DNA from: an uncultured Verrucomicrobia subdivision 3 bacterium | GTDB taxonomy: Bacteria > Verrucomicrobiota > Verrucomicrobiia > Limisphaerales > UBA8199 | Length of the DNA: 64,000 nt | Assembly: GCA_903913865.1 (NCBI GenBank) | Contig: CAIWMU010000139.1 | Location: 1-64,000 of the forward strand | Direction: 5' to 3' | In this document: positions 43,729 to 55,700 of the stretch, piece after piece | Numbering within the stretch: position 1 is the stretch's first letter | Layout: each line of letters begins with the position of its first letter | Translations under genes and position numbers: made by a program | The notes under the pieces: generated by a model | The model's input: only the letters and a program-made list of their open reading frames with translations | The model's database searches: none | What the model was told of the DNA's origin: nothing

Positions 43729-46700
43729 ATGGAAAATCAGAAGGTCCGTATCCGAAGAGCGGTTTTGGCGGTCTGGTGTTTGTGCGGTGCCATGCTCGGG
43801 GTTTCCGGGCAACAGATTGAAGCTGCATGTTTGCCCCAACCGGCCGGATTGATCGGGTGGTGGCAGGGAGAAGCCGGGGCGGGGGATGCAAGAGGTCTGT
43901 TTCCCGGCTCCTTGCAAGGGGGTGTCACATTCGTTCCGGGCAAGGTCGGCCAGGCTTTCCAGTTTAACGGCACGAACACATGGGTTGAAGTGCCGGATGC
44001 GAGTGAGTTAAGTCCACACACCGGAGCGAGCGGGGAATTGACTCTCGAGGCATGGGTTTATCTGCCCCGGCTACCCAAATGGGATGCTCCAACCGGTCAG
44101 GCCAATCGGGCCATCGCGATCAAGGGAAGCCCTGGCAATTGGGAGTATGGCTTCTATGTGACCACCAACTTGATCCCGGTGTTTGGAACCTGGCAGGCGA
44201 ACGGGAGCGGTTATTCTGGAGCCTCGCCTACAAACTCGATTTCCACGAATGAGTGGCATCATCTGGTGGGTGTCCTTCGCAAAGGGCAGTTCGCACGGAT
44301 TTATGTGGACGGTGTTCTTGCCGGTGAATCCACCAGTTTTTCCGGGGATACCTCCAACGGGACGTCTCCGTTGTATATAGGAAGGCGAGGGGATGGCCAG
44401 TGGTTGGACGGATTGGTGGATGAAGTTTCCGTCTACGGTCGTGCACTCAGCAGTCTGGAGGTTTCGGCCCTGTATGGTGCGGGGACGGATGGCAAATGTC
44501 CCGGTTTTGCAGGGGCGTCAGTTCCATACTTTACCGATTTTGAGAGCGGGCTGGGCAGTGAGTGGTCTCTACCTTCCTTGAACGCTGATGAACAGGCGGT
44601 TTTCACAAAGTTTTCAGGACGCTTCAACAATACTCCTCAGACCCTCACGCTCACGAATCTGGTGGTTGGGCAGACCTATCGGCTGGGTTTCGATTTATAT
44701 GCGTTCGACAGTTGGGATGGCAACGGTCAGAACGACACCGTTTCCGTGCGGATCAACGGCTCGACTCCCTGGCAATACACGTTCAGCAATTACAATCAGG
44801 AACCTCCGAACTCGGCACAGTCCTTCCCTGGATCCCCCGATCAGGGTCGGGCAGGCTTGGGCTTTGTGACCGCATATGTCGATGCCATCTATCGCAACAT
44901 TGAGGTTCTGTTCACCGCATCCAATTCAACAGCGCTGATCTCCTTTTGTGGTGTGAATGTGGATGGAAACGTTGATGATGAATCATGGGGGTTGGACAAT
45001 GTGGGTGTGGGGCTTGCGTCGAGTGTCACAAACACTTTTGTGAGATCAAGCACACTCCCCGCACCCGCTTCGGTCAGCAGCATCTCCCTCAGTTATTTTA
45101 CAATTTCTGCGAATTGGCCTCTCAGCCTTTCGACAGCCACCAATGTGGCGAACTACTCCCTCACGACCCCCGGTTCTGATGGTGTGTTTGGGACTGCTGA
45201 TGATCTGATGATTCCTTTCACCGTGGTAAGGCCCGGTGGGGGAGGTCGTTCGGTTCAGTTCACTCTGGCTCAGGCTCCACTTCAACCCGGGAGTTACCGG
45301 TTCCAAACTCTGGCAGGGTTGCAGGGGACAAATGGTGTCGCTGTTTCTTCTTTCGTCAGGGATTTCACAATTGCCAATCCAATGATCGGGGCTATTGAGT
45401 CTCCCTCGAACGATTCGATCCCGGAGGCGACATCACTTCCAGTCGTCGAAACCCCGGTGGGTAGCGGATTCAGCACCGCGTTCGGAATAGGGGAATTTTC
45501 CAGCACAAGCGATGTTGACTATTGGCGGTTTGACGCGGAGGCTGGGGATGTTTTGACGGTTCGGATTGAGTGCGAAGCGCGGGGTGTTTCCCCCTATCTG
45601 TATATCCAAAATGCCTCAGGGGGAAACGTCTTTACCACATCCGGAGGGGCGGAGGGAGTGGCACAACTTCAGAATGTCACGATCACCACCCCGGGAACCT
45701 ACTATGTGCGGGTCTGGAGCAGCAATAACCGTTCCCGTTACTGGCTGAGGTTTGATCAGGCCCGGGGATTGCAGACGGAGACCGAAGACAACGGGTCCAC
45801 TGGGGCTGCAAATCAGCTCAATCTGGCCTATAGTGCCGGGTTGTCTCAGGGCAGGATCGCAGGATCCTTGCCGATGGCAGATGGGGCAGGAGACTACTTC
45901 CGTTTGGGGACATTGAACGTGGGCAATTCGATCAATGTCACCGTTCAATACCCGACAGGATCAACCTTAGCGGGAAGGCCCCCGGTGCTCACTGTTTGGA
46001 TGGAGGGTCAGGCGCTGCCACTCGCCAGCACCACCTCGGGTAACCTGAACCACACCGTCACTGCGGATGGGGTTTACCATGTTCGCGCTTCTGCTCCGGC
46101 CCCGGTTGGCAGATCGTTGACATCTTTTGAGAGTGCTAGCCTTGCACTTCGTGCCCAATACATTCTCAACTTCACCCTGGGGGATGGTGTGACCCCTCTC
46201 ATCACATCTGCAACTCTTCCAGCGGAGGGCTCGACCACGACCGATATTGTGGACCGCTTCTCGCTGACTTTCTCTGAGGACCTTGAGCGGTCCTCCGTCA
46301 GCAATAACGTGAGCTACGAGTTGCGGTGTGCCGGGGCTGATAACGTGTTCTTTTCTGCCGACGACCAACTCTACGCGGTCCGAACCACGGGCTACACGGT
46401 CGGGCTTAGCTCCGGCTACGCAATTATTGACGGCCCGTTGCAGTCTGGAAGTTATCGGTTCACAGTTCGCACAAACATCATGGACCGGGCCGGAAACAAC
46501 ATGTCTGCGCCCTATGTGCGCAGCTTTGCCATTGCCAAGCTGGCAGGTTACGTCCTGGAGGGAAGGAACAATGATACCTCTGGTGCGGCTACTCACGTAG
46601 CCCCGGTTGTTGGTACCAATGGAAACGGATCTGTGGGATGGATCAATAATGTCGGGACTGGATCCAACCCGCGCTATGCGGCGCCTGCTTTCCTCAACGG

Positions 46701-49700
46701 CGACACGAACTTGGATTTACTGGTTGCAAATTTCTCAAGCGACAGCATGACGTCCCTGACGAACGACGGGCGCGGGGGGTTGGTTGCTGCCGCGAACATC
46801 CCCACGGGGGATGGTTCGATCTCGGTAGTGGCTGGAGACATCGATGGTGATGGCAAGGCTGATGCGGTTCTCGCCAACTACTACGCCAGCACCGTTTCTG
46901 TTTTGGTTGGCGACGGAACGGGCCAGTTTGTGAGTGTCACCAACATTGGAGGGTTTTCAAATCCCTACAACATGGCGATGAGTGACGTGAACGGGGATGG
47001 CAAGTTGGATCTGATAGTGCCCTCCTATGGAGGAAGTTACCTGAGCGTGCTTTTGGGGAATGGCGATGGAACCTTTCAGGCACGGACCAACTATCCCACA
47101 GGGACCAGCCCTCAATCGGTGGCGGTCGGCGACCTGAATGGGGATGGTCGTCCGGATCTGGTGACGGCGAACTACGCAAGCTCCACCCTAAGCATCTTTA
47201 CGAACGGCGGATCCGGCAGGTTCACCCTCTCGACCAATCTTCCATGTGGACCCAACCCACGGTTTGTTGCAATTGCGGATGTAGACGCTGATGGAAAGTC
47301 GGACATCGTTGTGCTGCAAACTGGAGATTCCACGGTGGGTGTTTTTCTTGGTAACGGTGATGGCACCTTTAAGGCCAAGTGCAGCTACCATACCGGGGGA
47401 TCCGACCAATACAATTTGGTCCTTTCCGACATGAATGGGGATCAGAAGGTTGATATCATCGTTTCGGGCTACGGAAACAACACCTTTTGTATTATTCTCA
47501 ACAATGGTTCGGGTGTTTTCACTAATCTCCATGTATACGGTGCAAGTTCAAATCCCATAGGCGCAACATCGGGCGATTTCGACAACGACGGGAGAACTGA
47601 CCTGGCATTCACCCTCTACAATGGAGCCTGCGTTTCCCTCTGGAAGGGCAATCCGGTCAGCATTTTGTCAGAGGATCCACCGGGAAGTGGATTGCGGACA
47701 GCTCTGGTGCGTGGTCGGCGGTCGACGAGTTCAGATGTGGATTTTTATCAGTTCTCTGGTAATGCGGGTGACCGTGTTATTGTGGGTGTGGAGACTGTTG
47801 GGAACCCTGCTGCCAGCCAGTTGTATTATCAAATCATGGAACTGGACGGAACGGTCTACACCTCATGGTATCCTGATTACAGTGGATTTGGTCAGAGTGG
47901 TATTGTGACGCTCCCATACACTGGAACATTCGTTGTGAGGGTGGCTGGAAATTATGACTATCAGGGGGAATACAGGCTGAGGATTTCGCTCACACCCCCG
48001 GCAGGTGACGGGACCAATGTGGCTCTCGATATTGAATCCGAGGCCAACAATACCATTGCCCAATCCGGCGGATTGAATCTCGTTCGTTCGCCCGGCCGGT
48101 TGAGATCGTCAGTGGCAGGGGCCATTTCGGTCAACGATGCCGGTGACTACTACAATCTCGGCTACCTACAGGACACGGACATCGTCCGGTTCGGAGTTCG
48201 GCGTCCTTCGTCCAGCGCTCTCTCCACAATCCTGACGGTTTACAATGCCGCGGGAGTAGCCATGACGAACAGTGCTGCGGGCTCGACAAACTTTGCTTTC
48301 GTCGTGCCCATTGGCCAACCCGGCGTTTATCATGTCCGGGTGACTGCCGCCACAGGGGGATATCTTTCCCAGACCTCGACCGCATTGGGATTGTATAGTG
48401 GTGACGGGTCTGTCGATCTGGGTTCCTGGTTCAATTATCAGGGATTTACACTTTCCTTCTGGTTGAATCCGGCGACTTCCCAGCCCGGTAATGCGGATAT
48501 TTTTGATAATAACCACCAGGGCGGGATCAACTGGGTGATTCAGCAGAACGGCAGTGTCCTAAATCAATATGTCTGGGGCCCTCAGGATGGAGGACCGGGT
48601 ATTCTGTTCGATCTGGCTCCCAGTGTTTGGCAACAGGTGACCATCACCCGGGACCAGACCAATGTGTCCCGGCTTTATCTCAACGGATCCCTCGTAGGGA
48701 CAGCGATAGGAGCTGGGCAGATCAACTACAACGGCCAGCAATTTCTGAGAATAGGCCGCTGGGGAGGCGGGGGCAGGAACTGGGGCGGTATGATTGATGA
48801 AGTTCGTATTTGGGACCGCCCTCTGACTGCTGGTGAAGTTGTTGCCGGGTTGAACGGGTCCATCACAGGGAGTGAGACAAACCTGGTCGGCTATTGGAGG
48901 CTCGATGAGGGTTTCGGGACGGTTGCAACTGATCGAAGCAGTATGGGGCGCAACGGCACGCTCGCCGGGGGTGCAACATGGGCGCTTCTCGGGCCGACCA
49001 ATGCAGCCCTGCCAAGCATTTCAGCGCAATACATTCTGGATGTGGACATGACCAATTCGGTTGCCCCTCTGGTAACCGGTGTAAGCCTGCCATCGGGTCT
49101 TTCCACAAACCAGCAGAATTCATTTACAGTCAATTTCAGCGAGGACATGAACCCAGGGTTCATGGCTCTTTCGCGCAATGTTTACAAGTTCCAGGGGCGC
49201 AGTTATTTTCTGACAGATAGCGCTGGAACATGGCAGGACGTGCAACGGCAGGCCCGGATGTTTGGAGGGAACCTTGCAAGTATCGTTAGTGCCGACGAGA
49301 ACAATTTCGTCAACTCCAGTTTTTCAAGTCAGGGCTCTCTCTGGATTGGGCTCAACTTTTTCGCCAATAGGGAGACTCCCGCCTGGATCAACGGCGATCC
49401 CTATTCTTTCAGCAACTTTGCATCGGGACAGCCGGACAACAGTGGAGGTATCCAGACTGTGGTGCGGATGTATGGGAATGGAGATGCCCGATGGGACGAC
49501 ATCGTGGCTTCGTCCAGTTATCGGGGAGTGGTGGAGGTTTCCTCCACAACAGACTCCGATGGAGATGGACTGGTCGATGTGATCGATCCCTATCCAACCG
49601 ATCCGCGCAACGGTTTTGACCTCCGGGCCACCGGTCCTGATGGTCTATTTGATACCGCTGATGATATTGTCTATCGTATCTACAGCACGGGCTATTCAAG

Positions 49701-52700
49701 CGGACTCAGCACCAGCTTTCAAATAAGTGATGGGCCGCTCCAGGAGGGGGTTTATCGTTTCACGGCAACGACGGGGTTGCAGGACAGGTTTGGGGTGAAT
49801 CAGGCGTCAAATTTTGTGCAATTCTTCACGAATGGCCCTGTGGCGGGATACATCAGCGAGCAGCGCCGCCAGAATGGGAACAACTATAGCTATACTTCCT
49901 TGAGTTCGTCCCCATCCAATCGACCAGATGGATCCTTCAGCCTCTCGACAACCCTGACCACGACGGGCAATCCCCACTTCATGATTCAGGGTCGGTTTGA
50001 TTCAGATACCAACCTGGATTTGATAACAGGTAACTATTATGCGAACAACATTTCGGTGTTTAAGGGAAATGGGGATGGGACATTCCAGTTAACCACCAAT
50101 ATTTCAGTGGGTGCAGGACCGGTTGGGATTGTTTCTGCCGATTTCAACGGAGATTTGATTCAGGATTTGGCTGTTTCAACATACTCCGATCACCGTGTTG
50201 CGATCCTTCTAGGCGATGGCGCGGGAAGTTTTACTGTTCGAACCAATCTCACAGGGTTCAGCAATCCTTTTGTTCTCGCTGCTGCTGATCTGAACCATGA
50301 CGGGTTTCAGGATCTCGTGGTTCCAAACTATGGTTCTGCTACAATAAATGTCAGACTTGGAAATGGAGATGGAACGTTTCAGCCCGGTGTCGCTTATCCC
50401 GTCGGAAGCAATCCAGAGACTGTAATGCTCGGGGATTTCAATCAGGACGGACAACTGGACGTTGCTGTCACCGACTATGGCAGCTCGACCGTGAGCGTGC
50501 TGCTCGGGAGCAACGGAGTTTTTCAAGCCCGCACCTCCTACGCTTGTTCCGCACAATGTCGTGGCCTCGCTTGTGGTGATTTGAATGGGGACGGGAAGCT
50601 GGACCTTGTCGCCGCCGGGGATGCGAAAATTAATGTGTTCATTGGAAGCGGGGATGGAACCTTCCAGGCAAGAAAGGAATACGACGGTAGTGCAAATAAT
50701 TCCTATCAGGTGATTCTGGCAGATCTTAATCGGGATGGAAATCTGGACACCGTGGTCGCGGGATACAGTGGGAACAGGTTGTTCACCGCACTCGGCAATG
50801 GCGACGGGACCTTCACAGCTGCTACCGCTTACAATCCAGGCGGGAACCCGATTTCTGTGACAGTTGGCGACTACAACCGGGATGGGATTCCTGACATCGC
50901 CTCGGCGAACCACAATGGCAATACTGTCAGCATTTATCTCGGGAACAATTATAAGGGTTTTTCACCCGATCCTGCAGGGTCTGGTTTGTTCACTGCCGCA
51001 GCCAGGGGCAGCCTGTCACAATCCGGCGATTTGGATCACTGGACCTTCTCCGCCGACGTCGGGGATAGGTTGCTGATTTCGACCGAGGCGGTTGGCTATC
51101 CTGGAAGTGCGAGCCTCCTCGTTCGCATCTACTATCCAAACGGTGAACAATGGACCTACTTCTACAGCGACGGTAACGGCAATATAGGTAACGCATCGCT
51201 TGTTGCTCCCATGTCGGGGACCTACCTGATTCGTCTGGAGCATAATAACGTATTCACCGGGGAATATCGCCTGCGAGTTACGAGGGCCAAGACTCCGCTG
51301 CAATTGGAGTCGGAGGCTAACAACACCCTCGCAACCGCAAATGCTCTCACCTTTGACCTCAACAATGGGGAACGGAACGCAAGTGCCTTTGGCTATATCC
51401 AATACGGCGATGGGGGTGATTGGTTCCGTCTTGGAAATCTGGCCGCCAACACGCAGATAACTCTGAATTCGAGCAAGCCGGCAAGCAGCCGGCTGGGTCA
51501 GGTTATGGAGGTTTACAACGCCGCCTCCGAACTGGTGGCAAGATCCCGCCCCTCCGATACAAACATGGTTTTTGTGGTCGGGCCAACAAATGGAGGCGCC
51601 TACTACGCCCGCATGGCTTCCTCCTATCCTAAGAGACCGGCCGGCGGAACCAACGGCCTCTATTTCGAGAATAATTATGTGAACGTGGGGGCTTGGGGGC
51701 CAGGTCCAAAATGGTCCGTTGAGGCTTGGGCGATGCCGTCGTCCCTTCCAGGCGGACGCAGGCATATTGCGGGGTCGGCCGGTGGGTGTCTTGATTGGGG
51801 CATTATTATGGCCGATGGCCGCTTCGCGGTGAACACACGCCAACCCGGCGGTTGTGCCATCAGTTATAGTTCCACCAATTATGCTCAACCGAATGTCTGG
51901 TATCACCTTGCTGCGGTTTGCGACGGGACGAATGCCTACCTGTATGTGAATGGAACGTTGGCTGCCTCCGGGCCCACGGAAAACAACTATCTGCCTTACA
52001 CCGGATCTACTCGGATCGGGGGGAACGTTTGCTGCGGGGATTATTTCCCGGGCGTCATTCAGGAAGTTTCAATTTGGAGCCGCCCTATTTCTGCTCTCGA
52101 GGTTTCGCAGACTATGGCTAATAACCTGACCGGGACAGAGGCAGGACTTGCCGGTTACTGGCCCATGCAGGAAGGAGCGGGGGCTACCGTGGCCGACCTG
52201 AGCCCGAATGGCCGCACAGGCTCCCTGAATGGGCCGTATTGGATTACCTTGGGGGGGACGACTGTTCTGCCCTACGGAATCCTTCAACAATACACTCTCT
52301 CGGTCAATTTGGTTAACACCATACCGCCACAGATTTTGGCGGTCACCCTTCCTGGGGAGGGAACTTCGACTGGTAATCTTTTAGATCGATTCACCGCGAC
52401 CTTCTCTGAGGACATGGATGGATTGACAGTAACGAACTCGGCGTATTACGAGCTTAGGAACCTGGGTGTTGACGGGTTGTTTGGAACCGCCGATGATCAA
52501 CTGTTCCCGGTGGTTAACTCGCCAGCATACTCCTCCGGAGTTTCTGCCACCTATCTCATTCCGGATGGTCCTCTGCAGCCCGGAAATTACCGACTCACCA
52601 TCCGCACCAATCTGGCCAACCCAGTTGGGTCCCGTCTGGCGACCAATTATGTCCGCGGATTCACCGTCACCAATGTTTCAGGATTTGTGTTTGAGTCCCG

Positions 52701-55700
52701 TGGTGGAAACTCCTGGACCACCGCAACATCCCTTAGCACCAATCGCAACGGCTCTCCAAACGGATCTTTCACCTCGGGTGCGACACTTCCACTGGGAAGC
52801 GGGACGGAGCGGATCGCCTCAGGATTCCTCAACGCTGATACCAACCTTGATATCGTGGCGGCACTGTGGGGTGCTGGTCAGGTGGCTGTTCTTGCTGGAA
52901 ACGGGGATGGAACATTCACCGTAAAGACGAACTATAACACAGGATACCAGGCTTGGTCACTCGCACTCGGAAGGTTCAATGCGGACACAAATCTGGATCT
53001 TGCTGTTGCAAACTACGGTGCAGCCAATGTCACCATCCTGACCGGCAATGGGGATGGGACCTTTCAGGTCGTCACGAACATGGCCGTGGGGGCCAATCCG
53101 TATCATGTCATAGCCGTGGACGTGAACGGTGACAGCAAGTTGGACCTGGTCGTTCCGAACTATGGCAGTGGCAATTTCAGTCTGCTTCTGGGTAATGGTA
53201 ACGGAACTTTTCTGCCGGCCACGAATTATGCGTCTGGCACCTATCCCATGTATGCCGCTGCCGGGGATTTCAATGGAGATGGCAGGCCTGACCTTGTTGT
53301 GGCCAACTACGGGGATAACGATCTCATGCTACGGTTGGGGAACGGGGATGGGACGTTTGGTCAGAAGTTAGTGATCCCTGTTGGCAATAATCCCCGGGCC
53401 GTGGTCGTGGCTGATTTGAACAAGGACTCGAAGTTGGACCTTGCCGTGTTCAATGGCGGCGACAACACGATCAGCATCATGTTTGGCAATGGGGATGGGT
53501 CATTCCAGCCCCGCATCAACTACCCTGTCACTTCGGGCGACGGTTACGAATTGGTAGCGGTTGATCTGAATGGGGATGGTTGGCTGGACCTGGTCATGCC
53601 CGGTTATAACAACTCCCGGGTCAACGTGCTATTGAGCCAGCGAAACGGCTCGTTCGGAACCCCGGCAGCTTATTCTGTCGGGAACCGTCCTGTGGGAATT
53701 GCCATTGGGGACTTCAACAACGACAACCGTCTCGACATAGCCTATGGCAACGACAGCGGCAACAGTTTGGGAGTGCTTCTTGGCAACGGTGGCGAGCCCG
53801 TTGGGACCGAGCCGGCAACTGGGTTACGTATCTCGGCCGGTCGTGGAATGCTCTACAACGGATCTCAGTCGGACTATTGGAGTTTTGATGCCAACGCCGG
53901 AGAAGTTCTCTTTGTGGCTGCTGATAATATTGGCAATCCATCAGGATCCGGACTGAGGTATCTCATCTATCAGCCGGATGGGAGTTATCTGACGGATTTT
54001 TATTCCGATTATAACGGCCGGGGCCAGCTTGGATCGGTGCTTCCCACAACAGGTCGTTATATCCTAAGGGTTGATCCCAATTATGGTTACGGAGCGGAAT
54101 ATCGGCTTAGAATAACCCTCGCACCATCCACTGTTCAGAGTGAAACAGAGGACAATAATGCTTATTCCAGCGGTAACTTGCCGTCCTACAGTCTTGCTGG
54201 TGGGCACCGTCTTGCGACCATACTTGGGTATTTGAACAGCGCTGATCCTGCTGACAACTTCAAGCTCGGCACACTCTCATCCAACAGTGTCATCAGCCTT
54301 TCGCTTCGCCAACCTGGGGTGGTTGGTTTTGCGGATGTGATTGATGTGTTGAACCCCTCTGGAACAGTTGTCACTTCCAGCACGATTGGTGGGACAAATT
54401 TGGTTTTCGCGATTCCCTACGGCGGAGATGGAGCTTACTACGCCAGAGTTCGGCAGGCAAACGGGACCTTGGTGCCAACTCTGACTCATCCTACCGGTAG
54501 CACAAATACAGTCTGGTATAACGGCTCCGGGATGACTGAGGTTCCCATCAACATTCCCGAGGATGGATGTTCCATCAGCCTCTGGTTCCGCACCGCAGAT
54601 CCAAACGCAGGAATCTTCTCTGTTTCGGATGGGGGAGGCGGGCATGATCGCCACATCTACCTCAGCGGGGGGAATATTTTCTCCAGAATATATAGCAACG
54701 TCACCCTTGGGTCATCAGGCTACACATTGGCGGACTCGCAGTGGCATCAGGTCGTGTTGACCTACGGCACATCAATTGGAGGGAGCAAGCTTTATGTGGA
54801 TGGGGTTGAGGTGGCTTCCAGCACGAAGGCCACTTCAGACTTTGGCAGCCAGAACCGTATACGCTTCGCCTTTTCGCAGGATGCCTCGAGCGCTTACCTC
54901 GTTGGATATCTGGACGAAGCCAGGGTTTTCAACCGGGCGTTCACTCCTGCTGAGGTTGTTTCCAACCGAACTAACAGCCTCACAGGGAAAGAGGCGGGCT
55001 TGATCGGTTACTGGCGTTTTAACGAGGGTTCTGGCAGTGTCTCGCTGGATCAGACCACCAACAATCATAACGCGGTTCTTAACGGGATGAGCTGGGCGAG
55101 AACGGACGATCCCGGTTATCCCATCGTCCGAGGTATCTTCGCCCAATACCTGCTTGGGATTGATGTGCTTGATGTTCAATCGCCCTTGGTAACTTCGGTC
55201 ACGCTCCCGGATCCAGGGGCCACTAATAGTTCCCTTTCGGATAGGTTTACTATCAACTTCAGCAAGGAGTTGGACACCCGCCTTAACGGATTCAACAGGG
55301 ATATCCGCCTCAACAATGGAAAAGCCTATACGGTGACGGCTGGGGGTAGCACATGGTATGCAGCCCAGCAGCAGGCCCTTGCCGTTGGGGGGAGTCTTGC
55401 ATCGATTTCTGACGGGATTGAGAATTCCTGGCTGGCCGATAATTTCCCCGGCTACGGAAACTTGTGGATCGGATTGAACGATGAACTTCAGTCCAGCAAT
55501 TACGTTTGGGTGAGTGGAGAAGCGTTTGCCTATACGAACTGGAACAGTGGCCAACCGTCTGCCGTTAATAATCAGGATTTCGCCGCGATGCTTCCGGGTG
55601 GAAAATGGGGGACCTTTTTGAACAGCGACAGCTATCGGGGGCTTATCGAGGTCTCCGGCGTTGATTCGGATCACGATGGGATTCCGGACTCTCTGGATAC

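Noticed and set aside
46690-47640. Regular short periodicity in DNA that could suggest a CRISPR-like array
   Set aside because: The spacing is 144-150 bases and the repeats are only conserved at the protein level (FG-GAP loops), so this is coding repetition.
54835-55674. Minus-strand frame of 279 codons, with others at 50209-50913 and 56422-57111
   Set aside because: All are antisense to the giant reading frame, whose plus-strand frame carries recognisable domains throughout.
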